Positions 32,968 to 44,704 of a stretch of DNA of 64,000 bases are shown here, in pieces; position 1 is the first letter of the stretch, and each line of letters starts with the position of its first letter. The stretch is from positions 11,656,001 to 11,720,000 of the forward strand of contig OZ038456.1 in NCBI GenBank assembly GCA_964036195.1, in the 5' to 3' direction. A program made the position numbers and the translations under genes. The notes beneath the pieces are model-generated. The model ran no database searches and was not told the DNA's origin. It was given only the letters and a program-made list of their open reading frames with translations. The DNA is from Sphaerolaimus hirsutus (lineage: Eukaryota; Nematoda; Chromadorea; Monhysterida; Sphaerolaimidae).

Positions 32968-35900
32968 GTAAGTTTCTTTCCTTGATTTTTATCCTGAAAT
33001 AGTTCGATTGAAAAGTGAGCAAAAGAATGCAATGTTAAAAATGTATCTTGATTTCAGTTCTGTGTCGCTGCGCACGCTAGTTTACTAACATCACAAATAA
33101 AATTTACTGAACTCAAATTTCAAAACGTAAACTCAAATTTGAGTACTCCTCAATCAGCTTTGAGCGTATTTGAGTTTAATTTTGAGTTTACCTTGAAATC
33201 TCTGTCAACTCAACACTACAAGGGAAACACAAAATTAGACTGAAATACATGAGTTTAATGCTCTTAGTAAACTAGTAACCCACAGTGAACTAGTAACCCA
33301 CAGTAAACTAGTAACCCTAGATTTTACTTTCCCGCTTGCAAAATTGCCCCTGGGTCACATTTCAAACAGCTCACAAACATCACTATTATACCCAAATCCA
33401 CCCCCAACCCCCCAACCCCCCAACCTCCCAGCGGTGTGCAGCGTGCATCTGTCACCCCTCTCGCACGGACTGCGACTGCGGCGGCAAGCGCTCAGGTGCC
33501 AGTCCCGGACCCTGTCAAATGCTCTGTAATGTGTCAAATGTCACGCAAAGTGCCAAAAGTCATGTAAAATTCCCGGTAAAAATGTAACGTACGTTTGCCT
33601 TTACCGGGCATTTTACATTACTTTTGACAATTTGCATGACATTTAACATTTTACAGGGCATTTTACAGGGTCCGGGACTGCTCCCAGGCTTGTTCAAGGC
33701 GCCTTCCGTGTAAAGAGGCAGGCAGGGAGCGGCAATACGTCCAATGATAGAGCGTGTCTTTTGACTTGTTTTGTGGACTTTTCGCACGCTACAAAGGTGC
33801 GTCCATTTGGGGCTATTTTTCGGGGTCTTTGGAAGTGGTGTGTGGTAAAGTGGTAAATGTGAGTTTTAAGCGTTTCTTTGCTTGACGTCATTATGTTTTC
33901 CGTGGTTTTTCAACATAATTATCTCGAAAACGTCAGTTATTTGTGGTCATTTTCTATCTAATGCAGTCACCCGCGCCCCAAATTTCAATAGAGCGTAAGG
34001 CGCAATCTAATGAGTAGCGCCTTACTTCGCCTTACGTTCATTTTGAACCCTACCCTTTTTTCAGGATGTGGACCCCATGCGCGCTTCCCTCGGGGGACAA
34101 GGCAAATTGCAGACGCCCTTCTACGATGAGGAAGTTATTGAGGATGTGTGCGCGTGAGTTCAACTTTTGGCAAATTTCTTTTTTGAGTTCGCGGCCGCGG
34201 AAACTAGTACGCCGTCGAAATTTGTGAAACTCATAAATGTGTCTTTCTTGGACACTTTTGAGTTGACCAGGGTAAATGATTTCTGATCGTGAATCCCGTG
34301 AACTCAAATGTGTTCAAAACAGATTTATGAGTTGCCAACATTTCGGCAGTGTACTACTACGCGTGGCGTCCTTCAATCGCAATTAAAAACGTGACTTTTT
34401 TCACAGTGCCTTCCGCACGCTGAAAGAATGCATGAGCGAGTGCGGCGTTAGCGAGACCGCGGTGTCGCCCGCAGTCAGGTACCTGACCGGGCCCCTGAAC
34501 TACATGTGCGTCCAGCAGTTCGATAGTGAGTTCGCGGTTGAGTTGACACTTGCGTTTTGACTTTGTCAACTGGAATGTAAGATGGCAGATTGACTTGTCA
34601 AATGTAACGATGCTTTTTTATGTGTTTTTTCTGAATTGACGTTTCGAATTTTCCAAAAATAATTTTCAAGTGTTCTAATTTTGTTTTCGAATGTTCCAAT
34701 TTTTTGGAATACGTTTCGAATTTTAAAATTTACTGGAAAAATATATCGATTTTTAGATGTCTTCTAGTACGAGTTCTCCAGAAACATCTCCACCCGACAA
34801 TAAATACTCCTACCAAATTAACGTTGATACTTTTGAGTACTTTTAAACGTAAATACCCCAACAACGTCAGCGCTGCGCTCGGTGCTGCCGTGCTACAGGG
34901 ACACGAACGCCAGCGTGACCAGGGAGTGCGAGACCAGCTGCGATGGTGCCGAAAGCCTCAGTCAGGTTAGACTAGTTGTCTAGGCCGAAAATGCACGGAT
35001 TTTGGTCTATTTGGACGTTTGGGAGGTTGGGGGTTGGGGTGGGGGTGGTGAGATTTGGGGGGTTCGAGGGGGTGCATTAAAAGGGCTTTTTGATGCTGTA
35101 TAAGGAAAAATAGGCATTTTACATCGCTTTAGACACTTTGCATGACATCTTCAATTTCACGGGGCACTTCACATGTTCTTTGAGTGGCACCCTGTGTTTT
35201 CACGCACCCCATTGGCCCCACACACACACTAGTTTTCACCGTGACTTCTGTGAAAACTGAAATGGCGACATCCAACCTACTCTTATTGTATGCTATATGT
35301 GTTTTAGTTTTCAAATTTTCAAATTTAAGCTTCCATTTATATCAATTCTCATAAAAATTTAGTGTGTGTAGGAACATTACGCTGTAATCGAATTTTCGCC
35401 CAGGCACTGGACCTGTTGCCGACGCGCTACCGACGGGCGCTGGCCGCCGCTGCGAAAGGCGGAGTTAACTCGAAAGAACGTGCCGAGATGGACAAACAAA
35501 CGCTGACCATTTTCCTGTCCGTGTGCAGGTATGGCGGAGATTAAAATCGGTTTTGATGCGATTTATTTTAATTTTCAGGGTTTTTTTTCTTCAAAACTTT
35601 AATTTTTCATTTCAGCGGAATCTCTTTTGTTATACTTTACGTTGGGCTTAACTGAGAGAGTTTTAGACAATTGACGAATATTTCAACCGTTGAATCATAA
35701 AACAAAAAAACAAATGAAAATTGATTAAAATATCAAATTACAGCTAAATTTCAAATCTTGAATGCTTATTTTCGAACACAAATATCCCCCCCCGAGCTTA
35801 ATAGCTATTTAAATACTTAAATACTCATTTCGCCCCACAGCTATGTTCAATGCACTTTGGAATGCCAAGCGCCCATTTATGAGGCACAGTGCAAAAGTGC

Positions 35901-38900
35901 CGCCCCTGCGCTGTTCGCAAAAGGATTTTTCGAGGCTTTTTTCAAAAATGCCGTTGAACTTTTGCCCCATTTACCGCTCAGGTCAGTGATGGTTGCATAT
36001 CAATCTTGTTTTGTTCTTCTAGGCAATAGCGATGGAAAAGCGCCAGAAAAATGGCGTCCGGCGCCAATGGCGCCATTCCATTGATACGAGCCAGTGCTTA
36101 AATTTGTATCTGGAACGTTTACAGGGTTTTTTCATTTTTTTTTTCATGTGACGTTATAGCTGTTGATGATTGTGATGGATTGTCATCTAGTAACGGAAAA
36201 GCGCCAAGAGTTTAAAGCCAAGCGAGAAGGTCATGGCAGAGTTGTTGTATATACTGAACTTTTTCAAAGTATATGTACTGCAAATCCCTGAATAAGCCCC
36301 TCCTCGAATAACTTCCCCTTGAATAACTCCACCGTGTTGACGAGGTGAGGAAAAAATAACTCCCCCTTCAAATAACTCCCCCCTCGAAAAACTCCCCCCT
36401 CTGTATGAAAAGGATGTAATACAAAAATACAAAAGGGTATCAATCAGCGCACGCTAGCACCGAGAAAAAAACTGCGCCTTGACACCCAAAAATCGCCACC
36501 AATCCAACCCAATTCACGCAGGGAGGAACTAGCCGACCAGTGCCCCTTGGTCACCAGGACGGACTCGCTCGACCGCAACATCAAGAGCACCGTGAACAGG
36601 ATCGACGTGCACAAGCAGCTGGAAGAGGCCCAATTGGAACAGTTGAAGTTAGCCCCTGAGACCGGTGATGATAAGGACACTCAAGTGCCTTTTGAGGAGA
36701 AGGAAGTGGAGAAAAGTGCGGCTGAAAGTGCGCCAGGTCAAGTTGAGATCGACGCTGGAAATGCCACTGCTAGTTTTGTTACAGGTGAGGTGCTGCGAAT
36801 TGTTATACTCCGCCGATGGCACATTTTGCATCAATAAAATATAAAACCAAAATAGAATACCGCTCGAGGAAGAAAAATTCCTCGCTTGTATGTGACCTCG
36901 CCTTTTTCTTTTTTAAATGTTGATCTTTCTGTGAAAGTGCGTGCGCAAGTATACTGCTTGCGCGTAATCCACCAAGACATAGTAATTTCGGAAGCATACT
37001 TTGTGGTCGGCTGAGTAAATATATGAAAACATAAGCGATTTTTAGTTTTTCACGATTCCCTGTCCGTCTCCAGGCTTTTCACATATTCTACTTTAAAATC
37101 AAAACAATAACTAGGTATGTAATACCCAACGATGGGTAAGTTCTCCAAAAAAGAACACTTTCTGTGTTTTGAGTTTTTCAAGAATGAATACCTGTGTTTT
37201 GAGTTTTTTTATCGAAAAAAACTTGAGTAACTCTGTTTTTATTTCTGTGTTTTTTGTTAAAACGTAAGTTTTTTTGAGTTTTTTTCTAAAAAACTTGAGT
37301 TTTTGTCCAAAAAACTCGAGTTTTCCCCAAAAAAATTCTGATTTACAGTATTTTGATGTGGAAACAGCGGTTTTCTTAACAAATATTGGTTTTGCACATG
37401 TTTTAACCCCACATAACATATGTGTATTCATTCAAGTCTCGAAAAAGTCCATAAAGTTGTCCTCAATGAGGACATCCACCCACATAACAACACCAGCATC
37501 AACAAAATGCTCAAAAATGACAATTTACACAGTACTCCAAAATTCTTCAATGGATGTGCACTGTATGGAAGACTACAGAATTGATTTGAACCACAACTAT
37601 ATTTTTACATGTCCACCAGGAGATGTGCATGCCATCTTTAATTTATTTTTTGTTCCATCATAAAATATGAATACATTATGTACATATTTACATGCTATAC
37701 ATGCATATCTTATCTTGTTTAGTTTAACTGAATTCATGTGCATTCTGAAAATGCGTTCAACCACTTCACTGAAAAAAACTCAAAAACTCAAAAAACTTTT
37801 CTGTGTTTCCGTGTTTCTGTGTTCTCCAAAAAAAAACTCATTTGAGTTTTGAGTTTTTCAAAATTTGTGAGTTTCCGTGTTTCTGTGTAAAACAAAAACA
37901 CAGAAACTCAATGAGTTTCTGTGTTCAATTTCTGTGTTTTTTCCATCGTTGGTAATACCCCCAGTGACGTTGCACTTTATTGCCCAAGCAATTGTTTGAT
38001 ATCCCAAAAGAACATTATTGCCATGTCAATTAGTACACTCTAACTAAGCATCCATATAATCATGCAGAGACACCAGAACTTGCTGAAAACACAACTGGGC
38101 TAGAACACTTGTCCCCTGATGAAGCACCTGCAATTGTTACAGAAGGCAGCATTGCAGAAACAACTCAAGAACCGGAATGTGAGCTTCTCAATTGAAAACT
38201 ACCATTTACCTCCAATTGTAGGCATACCTCCAATTCACCATGCGCGCTTCCACACGCTTCACTGACATGTACATTTGCATGTCAGCACCATATCAAAAAA
38301 CATCAAGTGTCTTCACTTGCATTCCTGTGACATGTGTGGGATGCTTACTTGTTTGCAAAATGAGGCGAAAACAATAGTGCCCAAACAATAGGAGGTATTA
38401 TCTCATTTTCTGTGCAGAAAAAAGTGACAAAACCAATTCTAGGTATACCAAAATACAATTAGGTAATATGGTATAGGTATCTATTTCTGACAACATTTCA
38501 CATGCAAAAAAACAAATTCCCCACCCATTGCACAAATTTCAGCCACAACACAACCACAACAAGCAGAAATCACAGAAGATTCACTCCCAGAATTGCTTGA
38601 AACAACTGAGCAGCCAGCAGAATTGGAAGCCATCACATCTGAGACTGTCATTGACACATCAGAAAACATCACTGACACATCAGAAAACATCATTGATGCA
38701 CCAGAAAACATCATTGACACATCAGAAAACATCATTGATGCACCAGAAAACATCATTGACACATCAGAAAACATCATTGATGCACCAGAAAACATCATTG
38801 ACACATCAGAAAACATCATTGATGCACCAGAAAACATCATTGACACATCAGAAAACATCACAGACACATCAAATCCACCAGAAGACCTGTCAGTAGCTTT

Positions 38901-40674
38901 GACTGGTTCAGAAAGCGGCACAGAGGCGGAGTCTCAGAATCTAGTGGAACCAATCAGCGATGAGGTGGCAGAAACCATTGCTGCAGATGGCGATGCTGAC
39001 AGGCCTGATGACATTTTGTCTCAGGAAAATGTTGAGTCTAGTGGACAGAAAGGTTGGTTATACACTGAGTTAATTTGAATCGAACCACGATTTTCTGTCC
39101 AGAAATGTGTTCAATGATTCAATCTGATGTTCCTTCCAATGATTGGATGCATCTTTGGCACTATTTGAGCCTCAGAAATGTGATCTACTAAATATTTTTA
39201 TGAGTCAGCTGCAGACTAGAAACTTGCGAAACTAAAAGCTGAGCTCATTCAAAGCTTAACTTCACAATGCTTAGCGAAACATCAGTCTAGAGAGTGCCAT
39301 GAAAATTTACTGGCAACTTTCCAATAATTTGACAAGTTCACTGCTAACAAAATGAAAATCCTGCTTAAAAAGCACGATATTTTGTCAATTAAAAATTAGC
39401 TCATTTAAATATCTGAACAAAATACACATTATGTTGAATGGACATGTGATTAGCATTGAAAAAATCTCTGGGGGATTTATATTTAAAAAATCTCAGAAAA
39501 TCTCAGAAAATATAAGATGCTCTGAGATTTATATTTTTTTCACGATTTTCCAGAGAGATTTAATTTTATTTTCTTTTTGAGAGATTTTCTGAGATTTTGA
39601 AAAAATATCAGAAAATCTCTCAATTTCTGATATTTACCTATATTTATTTATATATTTTCAAGGCATTTTGAGAGAGATTTAATTATTAATTTTTTCTTGA
39701 GAGATTTTCTGAGGTATATTTACTTATATTTACTAAAAATTGATGATTTTTTCAATGCTACATGTATTTGACCCAATGCAAACACGAATACACAGAAACA
39801 CTGGAACGTTCAGAGGCTCTAGAGCTCAGATCAGTATTAGAAGCGGATCCTGACACCGTTCTCAATGAGGAAATGAGACCAGATGAAGCTGGTGACAGTT
39901 CTGCGCAAACGAGTGGTCACAAAAACGACACCCTGTGCGGGGGGCTCGTGTCAAAGTTGGAACAGCACTTGAATGAACTCAATGCACATGTTCAGGTAGT
40001 TAATTTAAAAGTGCCAGACCCTATACTGACCCTGGCACGCCGGCTGTGATACAGGCCACAAATCGATATACCGTATTTTTCGAAATACCCCCAGGTGTCT
40101 TGCATCTTGAATAAACCACCCCTTGAAATACCCCAGGTGTTTTCGAGCCGAGGAAAACAAAAAAACCCTCGAAATACCGCCCCCCCCCCGTCTGGAATAA
40201 GGTACATCATGTATACAAGGTACATTGACTTAGATGTACCTTGTATACATGATGTACCTTATTATTGCTGCCATTTCGAAAATTTCTGACGAAATATCAA
40301 ACCCCCTCGAATAAGCCCCCCCTCGAAATACCCCCTCAAAACTTCCACTCTGAAAAAACAAGCCCCCTGGGGGTATTTCGAGGAAATACGGTACCAGTTC
40401 TAAACCATGTCCCATGTTTACCCCAATGTGTTCTTTTAAATATTCCTCGACCGTAGTTAACAAACACTTGGAAAAATGCATTCAACGCCGATTTACGAGT
40501 TTACTAAATTCGAAACTCGTTACAAAGTAGTTTATGTGCAGCACCAAAAACAACATAAATATCCATTTCTAGGTGCTGAAAGACCACTTGAAGCGGCTCA
40601 CAGAAAGTGAACAGGACTCCTCAGATATTTCACAAATTTCAGACGATATCGACGCAGAAATTGAACAGTCATGA
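32910..40674 (+). CDS. Secreted Cys-rich acidic protein, candidate CPG4-like chondroitin proteoglycan; complete, 13 exons
   Basis: Exons: 32910-32967, 33432-33495, 33688-33796, 34065-34153, 34407-34525, 34871-34965, 35404-35528, 35841-35981, 36522-36784, 38068-38178, 38543-39052, 39796-39995, 40573-40674. Every border is GT/AG. Lengths sum to 1986 bp with no phase conflict and give 661 residues ending in TGA. The ATG has A at -3. A signal peptide (LLVLRAVFLTLCAIN) leads a region with about 15 Cys to residue 275 (ACLLTCFVDF; LKECMSECG; VLPCYRD; RECETSCD; YVQCTLECQAPIYEAQC). Then follows a long acidic Thr/Glu/Ser tail with Ser-Gly pairs (QAGSGN, SESGTE, ESSGQ, QTSGH), possible glycosaminoglycan sites, and N-glycosylation sites (NTS, NAS, NAT, NTT). 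The plan resembles nematode CPG4-domain proteins, which act in the eggshell. That family call is inference; the gene model itself is strong. Confidence 0.88.
33432..33495 (+). CDS. CPG4-like gene exon 2
   Basis: 64 bp, phase 1 to phase 2, encodes VCSVHLSPLSHGLRLRRQAL. Its donor GT is the first two bases of a family A palindromic element. A Cys-rich alternative frame (CICHPSRTDCDC) exists but meets a stop after splicing, so it is rejected. Confidence 0.78.
33496..33687 (+). mobile_element. Family A element that is exactly an intron (introner-like)
   Basis: Reads CTCAG|GTGCCAGTCCCGG...CCGGGACTGCTCCCAG|GCTTG. CAG occurs on both sides. The element gives GT and the duplicated CAG gives AG. It is 192 bp, internally palindromic, and removing it joins exons 2 and 3 in frame with no residue gained or lost. 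Confidence 0.85.
33688..33796 (+). CDS. CPG4-like gene exon 3
   Basis: 109 bp, phase 2 to phase 0. Encodes LVQGAFRVKRQAGSGNTSND and RACLLTCFVDFSHATK, with donor GTGCGT. It has a dibasic KRQ site, a Ser-Gly pair, an N-glycosylation site, and the first paired Cys of the mature domain. Confidence 0.82.
35841..35981 (+). CDS. CPG4-like gene exon 8: Cys-rich domain end
   Basis: Encodes YVQCTLECQAPIYEAQC and an amphipathic stretch AKGFFEAFFKNAVELLPHL. The acceptor is CCCCACAG and the donor GTCAGT. Phases 2 and 2 agree with exons 7 and 9. Confidence 0.85.
36808..37023. mobile_element. Inverted-repeat element (TATACTCCGCCGA / TCGGCTGAGTAAATA)
   Basis: Lies in intron 9 of the CPG4-like gene. It is a relative of the cleaner copy at 43016-43285 (TATACTCGGCGGACCG...CGGTCCGCCGAGTATA). 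Confidence 0.5.
37126..37950. mobile_element. Family K element (CCAACGATGG), longer copy in intron 9
   Basis: Ends are CCAACGATGGGTAAGTTCTC and TTTTTTCCATCGTTGG, flanked by TAATAC on both sides. GTGTTTTGAGTTTTT arms surround an interior (37430-37660) absent from the shorter copy at 19299-19617. That interior has an open frame (HCMEDYRIDLNHNYIFTCPP) with no family recognised. Confidence 0.72.
38543..39052 (+). CDS. CPG4-like gene exon 11: acidic repeat exon
   Basis: 510 bp, the largest exon. It has a Thr/Gln/Glu-rich lead (TTQPQQAEITED), the ENIIDAP/ENIIDTS repeat, then a Glu/Ser-rich tail with SESGTE and ESSGQ. The donor GTTGGTT is weaker than the others. All exits are in phase 1. Confidence 0.85.
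38650..38871 (+). repeat. In-frame 21-bp coding repeat with 42-bp higher order
   Basis: Ten units of seven residues, E-N-I-(I/T)-D-(A/T)-(P/S), mostly alternating ENIIDAP and ENIIDTS so the true period is 42 bp. Units are nearly identical in DNA, pointing to recent slippage or unequal exchange. One Thr or Ser per unit could be O-glycosylated. Confidence 0.9.
39060..39795. other. Intron 11 of the CPG4-like gene
   Basis: Contains a GAGATTTTCTGAGATTT block with inverted copies (39460-39730), also seen at 30300-30560 and 57960-58500. No other exon is supported. Confidence 0.6.
40069..40393. mobile_element. Family E element in intron 12
   Basis: Starts TACCGTATTTTTCGAAATAC and ends GGTATTTCGAGGAAATACGGTA. 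A palindromic centre has GTACATCATGTATACAAGG and its complement. Confidence 0.75.
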
Positions 40675-40733
40675 TGTGTGTGTAGATATGAGGATAGATC
40701 ATAGTTGTGATTCTCTAGATTTTTCCCCCTTGT

Positions 40734-40912
40734 TCCACTCCCATACACTGTAAAATGTCATGTAAAGTGTCAAAAGTCATGTAAAATGTTTTAGAATATG
40801 GCAAATGTATGTAGGTATTTACATGAAGGTTCCATTTTGTCCTAGAATATGGCAAACTTTCAACACCTTTGTATGACACTTTACAGGGTCTGGGAGCACC
40901 CCCTGGTTCCCC
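40734..40912. mobile_element. Family A-like palindrome after the CPG4-like gene
   Basis: Left CACTCCCATACACTGTAAAA, right TTTACAGGGTCTGGGAGCAC, followed by CCCCTGG. Arms hold GTCATGTAAAATG words. It begins about 60 bp past the stop codon, so it may lie in the 3' untranslated region. Confidence 0.55.
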
Positions 40913-41346
40913 GTTGCCTATTTATATAAATATGTCTGGTATGATTCAATGATGCATTTTGACTTTGAATTTGAGCATTGACTACTGCCACTGTCTTTCA
41001 CGACCATTTGAATGTGCTTTCAACAAATTTTGCAGCTACTCTGTTATTATCATCTAGGTACACAATGTCAAACCTAGGAAATTCAAATGCTTGTATTTAT
41101 TTACTGAAATTTCTGTCAGCACTGTACGTTTAAAGACTATGGATCAAATGAACAAAATGTGCTAGTGCACAAATGATATAAATATTTATCAGTCGTTCTT
41201 TATGATCGGTGTTTCAACAATGTGAAGAGCGGTTCGAGTGGAAACGTAAATGAGTAACTGTAAAAGTTGACAAGTTCACATTTTGACATTTTGAGCTAAT
41301 CGTTTCACTTCCAATTAACGGCCATCATGGCCATCAGATTGTAAAT

Positions 41347-42406
41347 ACATGGTCGGGCTGAAAAGTCCCCGGGCAGTGCTCGCCATTCGCGCTAGGGGTA
41401 AGCTACGGTCATAAAAATTTTGACGGGTTAAGATATCAGGCGTTCTGAGTTTTCACCCAAAATTTCACCCCTCTAGCTCCACCCACTGCGGAACTGTGGG
41501 GGTTTCAATGTTGGCCAACATTAGCTATGATATCATAAGCCTAGTCCATATGTCATTACTGTCACTACTCTCACTACCAAATTCATCATTCTGCCTCTCC
41601 TTCTCAAAAAGTGGTTAATACAGGATGCATTTTGCATGCACACTGCTGTTGAACACAGGTAATGTGTCCATTAAGCGGGAATTAGAGCTCAGCGTCGATT
41701 CGACGTGAAATGATGACGTGAAATGATAAAAATTGAATTTTTCAATTCGCTCTAGTTGTGGCTGATAACACTCAGTATTGGACACGATTAAGGTATTGAT
41801 TCATATATTATCCTTAGAAAATTGTAGACCCGTAGCATGATCCACACTCGTGTAATTAATTTCACGACGTCATTTCACGTCGTCATTTCACGTCGAATCG
41901 ACGCTGAGCTCTAATTCCGGCTCTACAGATTAGTAATGGAACATAGGGAAATTTTAAACATATAAGTCACTTACTGCACATTTCAAAACAATATTAAAAT
42001 CACTGCCATACATCATGATCTCAGATGATCACCAAAAACATCCATCACAGCTCCCACGTTTCTTGCACATCACCCTGATCTGCATATTAATTTTACCTTA
42101 ATAGCAATGATGTTGATGAAAGTGTTGAATACTATCAGCACATTGCCAACACTGGTGGCTTACACTGGCCAAAGTTTCATGATCACAACTTAAAGCAGCA
42201 TTGAGCTGGAGCACCATTTGTACATCAATACAAAATGACCAACATTGAAACCCCCACAGTTCCGCAGTGGGTGGAGCTAGAGGGGTGAAATTTTGGGTGG
42301 TAACTCAGAACGCCTGATATCTTAACCCGTCAAAATTTTTATGACCGTAGCTTACCCCTAGCGCGAATGGCGAGCACTGCCCGGGGACTTTTCAGCCCGA
42401 CCATGT
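41347..42406. mobile_element. Element with about 170-bp terminal inverted repeats
   Basis: Left end TACATGGTCGGGCTGAAAAG, right end CTTTTCAGCCCGACCATGTA. The arms (41347-41521 and 42238-42406) match almost base for base, including GGGGTAAGCTACGGTCATAA and CCACCCACTGCGGAACTG. Long inverted repeats recall Mutator-like or fold-back elements; no transposase is seen. A second family (41674-41921) is nested inside. Confidence 0.85.
41674..41921. mobile_element. Shorter copy of the GCGGGAATTAGAGCTC fold-back
   Basis: It has the full right arm of the element at 20408-20929 but only the first 50 bp of the left arm, so it looks like a deletion or hairpin-resolved form. It is nested in the element at 41347-42406. 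Confidence 0.85.
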
Positions 42407-42702
42407 ACATATACCACGATCAGATCCACACAGGCAAACATGCCTGCAGGTTTTTCTTCGATCGCATGAATTTTCCAGAAAAGTTTCTGCATTTTTGTCT
42501 GTTTCAATCCAAATTTCACTTTCCGTTTTCAAACATTTCATTTTACTGTTTTCCCATTTCCATTTCCCATCAAGTGGAAAATTTTACCTTTCCATTTTCC
42601 GGCAGAGAATTTTTTTACCTTTCTGTTTTCCATTTTCCAATAAGTGAAAAACTTTTGTTTCAGTTTTCTGTAAAAACGTAAAACAATTTTTTGACACCCT
42701 AT
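42370..42702. repeat. Family H fragment, right end
   Basis: Ends TTTTTTGACACCCTA with CATTTTCC and TTCCGTTTTC words before it. The matching left end was not found. Confidence 0.5.
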
Positions 42703-43015
42703 AACCACAATCACCCTATGTCCAGTTAGATTGGGGCCATAATTCAAGGCGGTTTGTTCAAGAAGTATTGTTGATAATTCGCGCTGGGAAATTTGAAAAA
42801 AAGTGACAGGTGCTTGCATCCCACGGTTTAATTGAATTTTTTGACTAATTTGGATTGGTTGATGTGTGAATACTCTTGTCAGTTTTTCAGTGAAAGTATA
42901 TAAAGCTGAGTTGTTAAGAAACCCATCACGGTATTTGAGGTAATATGGTATCTCATGTGGTTTAAAATACAAAGGTGTAGCTACACATAGAAAATTTAGC
43001 AATGAGGCACTTACA

Positions 43016-43285
43016 AATATACTCGGCGGACCGCATGCTATGCATTTTTCTGAAGGAAACACTCCATCATGACGTCATCGTTAATAAAATAAAAATAATT
43101 CCAGCAAGAAAAAACATGATGGGGAAAAGTATTCCTCGTTTGTACGCGACTCCGCGTTTTTCTTTAAAATTTTGTTTTTCTTTTTGTCAAAATTCAAACA
43201 TACCGGTAAGTATCCAGCTCGCGCGTTATCGACCATGACATAAATAATTTTGGGCGTATACTTTGCGGTCCGCCGAGTATATACA
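43016..43285. mobile_element. Inverted-repeat element (TATACTCGGCGGACCG)
   Basis: Left ATACTCGGCGGACCGCATGC and right GCGGTCCGCCGAGTATATAC are complementary. The interior has GAAGGAAACACTCCATCATG, shared with about 52430-52660 and about 58855-58910. Confidence 0.7.
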
Positions 43286-43687
43286 TGTGCAACAAAACTT
43301 CAGTGATAGTTATTTTTTGCATCTGTACATGTTCAAAAAATAACGACAATATCCCTTAATAGTTATATATGTACTTTAAATTATTCTTCTCAAATTATGA
43401 AAAATCAACCTAAAATTTATAAAATCATCCATTGGGTATTTTGAAGATATATGGTCGGCACCAGGTCTGGCAAAATTTCAGAAAAAAATAAAGTAAAAAC
43501 AAAATGCAAAATTGAAGAATAAAATAAAATGGGAATTTTCAAATAAAGAAATTGTATAAAACTTACTAATTGTTGGTTTTTTTAAAGTGAAATTGTACAA
43601 AAATCAAATTTTACAAATAAAAAATTAAATCAAGCTTTTTTTGCTACAATCCTCAGAACCACCACCCCCCAATCGGGTAGCTATCTA

Positions 43688-44095
43688 CCGTATTACCTCG
43701 AATTATCCCCCCTTGAATTAACCCCCCTCGAAATACCCCCCCTAAAATTCGGCTGAGGAAATAATAACCCCCCCCCCCCTCGAAATACCCCCCCTAAAAT
43801 TGAGTGTAAAGAGAACGTACATGACAAATACCGTAGTTTGTGATATGTACAATGCCGAACACACGTTAAAAGAGATGGCTAAGTGACGTTAGGGAAGGGT
43901 TTATGTGTATATACAGTCATTTATGCCTATAAACACATATACATCTACGTAATTGTTCGATTTTTCTACGTCTGCGTATAGGGAATTTCCGAAAATTTCT
44001 GGCCAAATAATAGACCCCCCCTCGAATTATCCCCCCCCTCAAATTTTGCTGGCGAAATAATAAACCCCCTGGGGGTATTTCGAGGTAATACGGTA
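43688..44095. mobile_element. Family E element
   Basis: Starts TACCGTATTACCTCGAATTA and ends TTTCGAGGTAATACGGTAG. The interior is nearly identical to 16713-17140, so the two copies are recent relatives. Confidence 0.82.
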
Positions 44096-44704
44096 GCTAT
44101 TTCAAGCGGTTTTTGCTAAAGTTTACCCCAATATTTGCTCAAAATCACAAATTTTCACACATTTTTCCCCTTAAGAAATTCAAGATACCCCTGTTGAAAG
44201 CCTTTATTCAAATTTTCATTTTTGTACTCATCTGCATGCTTCTTGCATGCAAGATTCCACTTTTTTGTACAATTTTTGTAAAATCGTCCCGTTTTATTTT
44301 ATTAATGACATTTTGGAATAAAATAAAATAAAATTGAACATGAATAAAATTACAATAAAATTTTACAATTTATACAAATAATTTTACTAAAATCAACCCT
44401 GGTCAGCTGTTGTAGGAAATGGAAACGTAACCATAGCCCCAACATCAGCACTCAAAATACTAGGTACCTATTTTTGTGCCTGCAATTCAACTTGTGAGAA
44501 TGTGTACCATCTGGTAATCAATTTCAAGCTCGTGAAGCACGGTGTGATACAGAAGGAAATGAATTAATGCATTTTAGAACTACAAAATCATTAACAATAA
44601 AATAAACCTAGGTATATACTTTGGATTGTTAGTAATTACATCAGATTTTCGCAAAGCAGGGAAAGCATTGCTTCATTCTTTTGATACGATCTGGAAGTGT
44701 TACT

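Noticed and set aside
33436..33495. Cys-rich frame CICHPSRTDCDCGG as exon 2 of the secreted gene
   Set aside because: Splicing from this frame across the element runs into a stop, while the alternative frame joins all 13 exons.
37274..37663. 129-codon frame with signal-like start
   Set aside because: It begins in the GAGTTTTT arm of a family K element and overlaps its interior; no splice sites or family seen.
38528..38896. Shadow frame with THQKTSLMHQKTS repeats, and the minus SMMFSDVSMMFS frame
   Set aside because: Both are other readings of the 21-bp repeat. Only the ENIIDAP frame fits splice phases on both sides.
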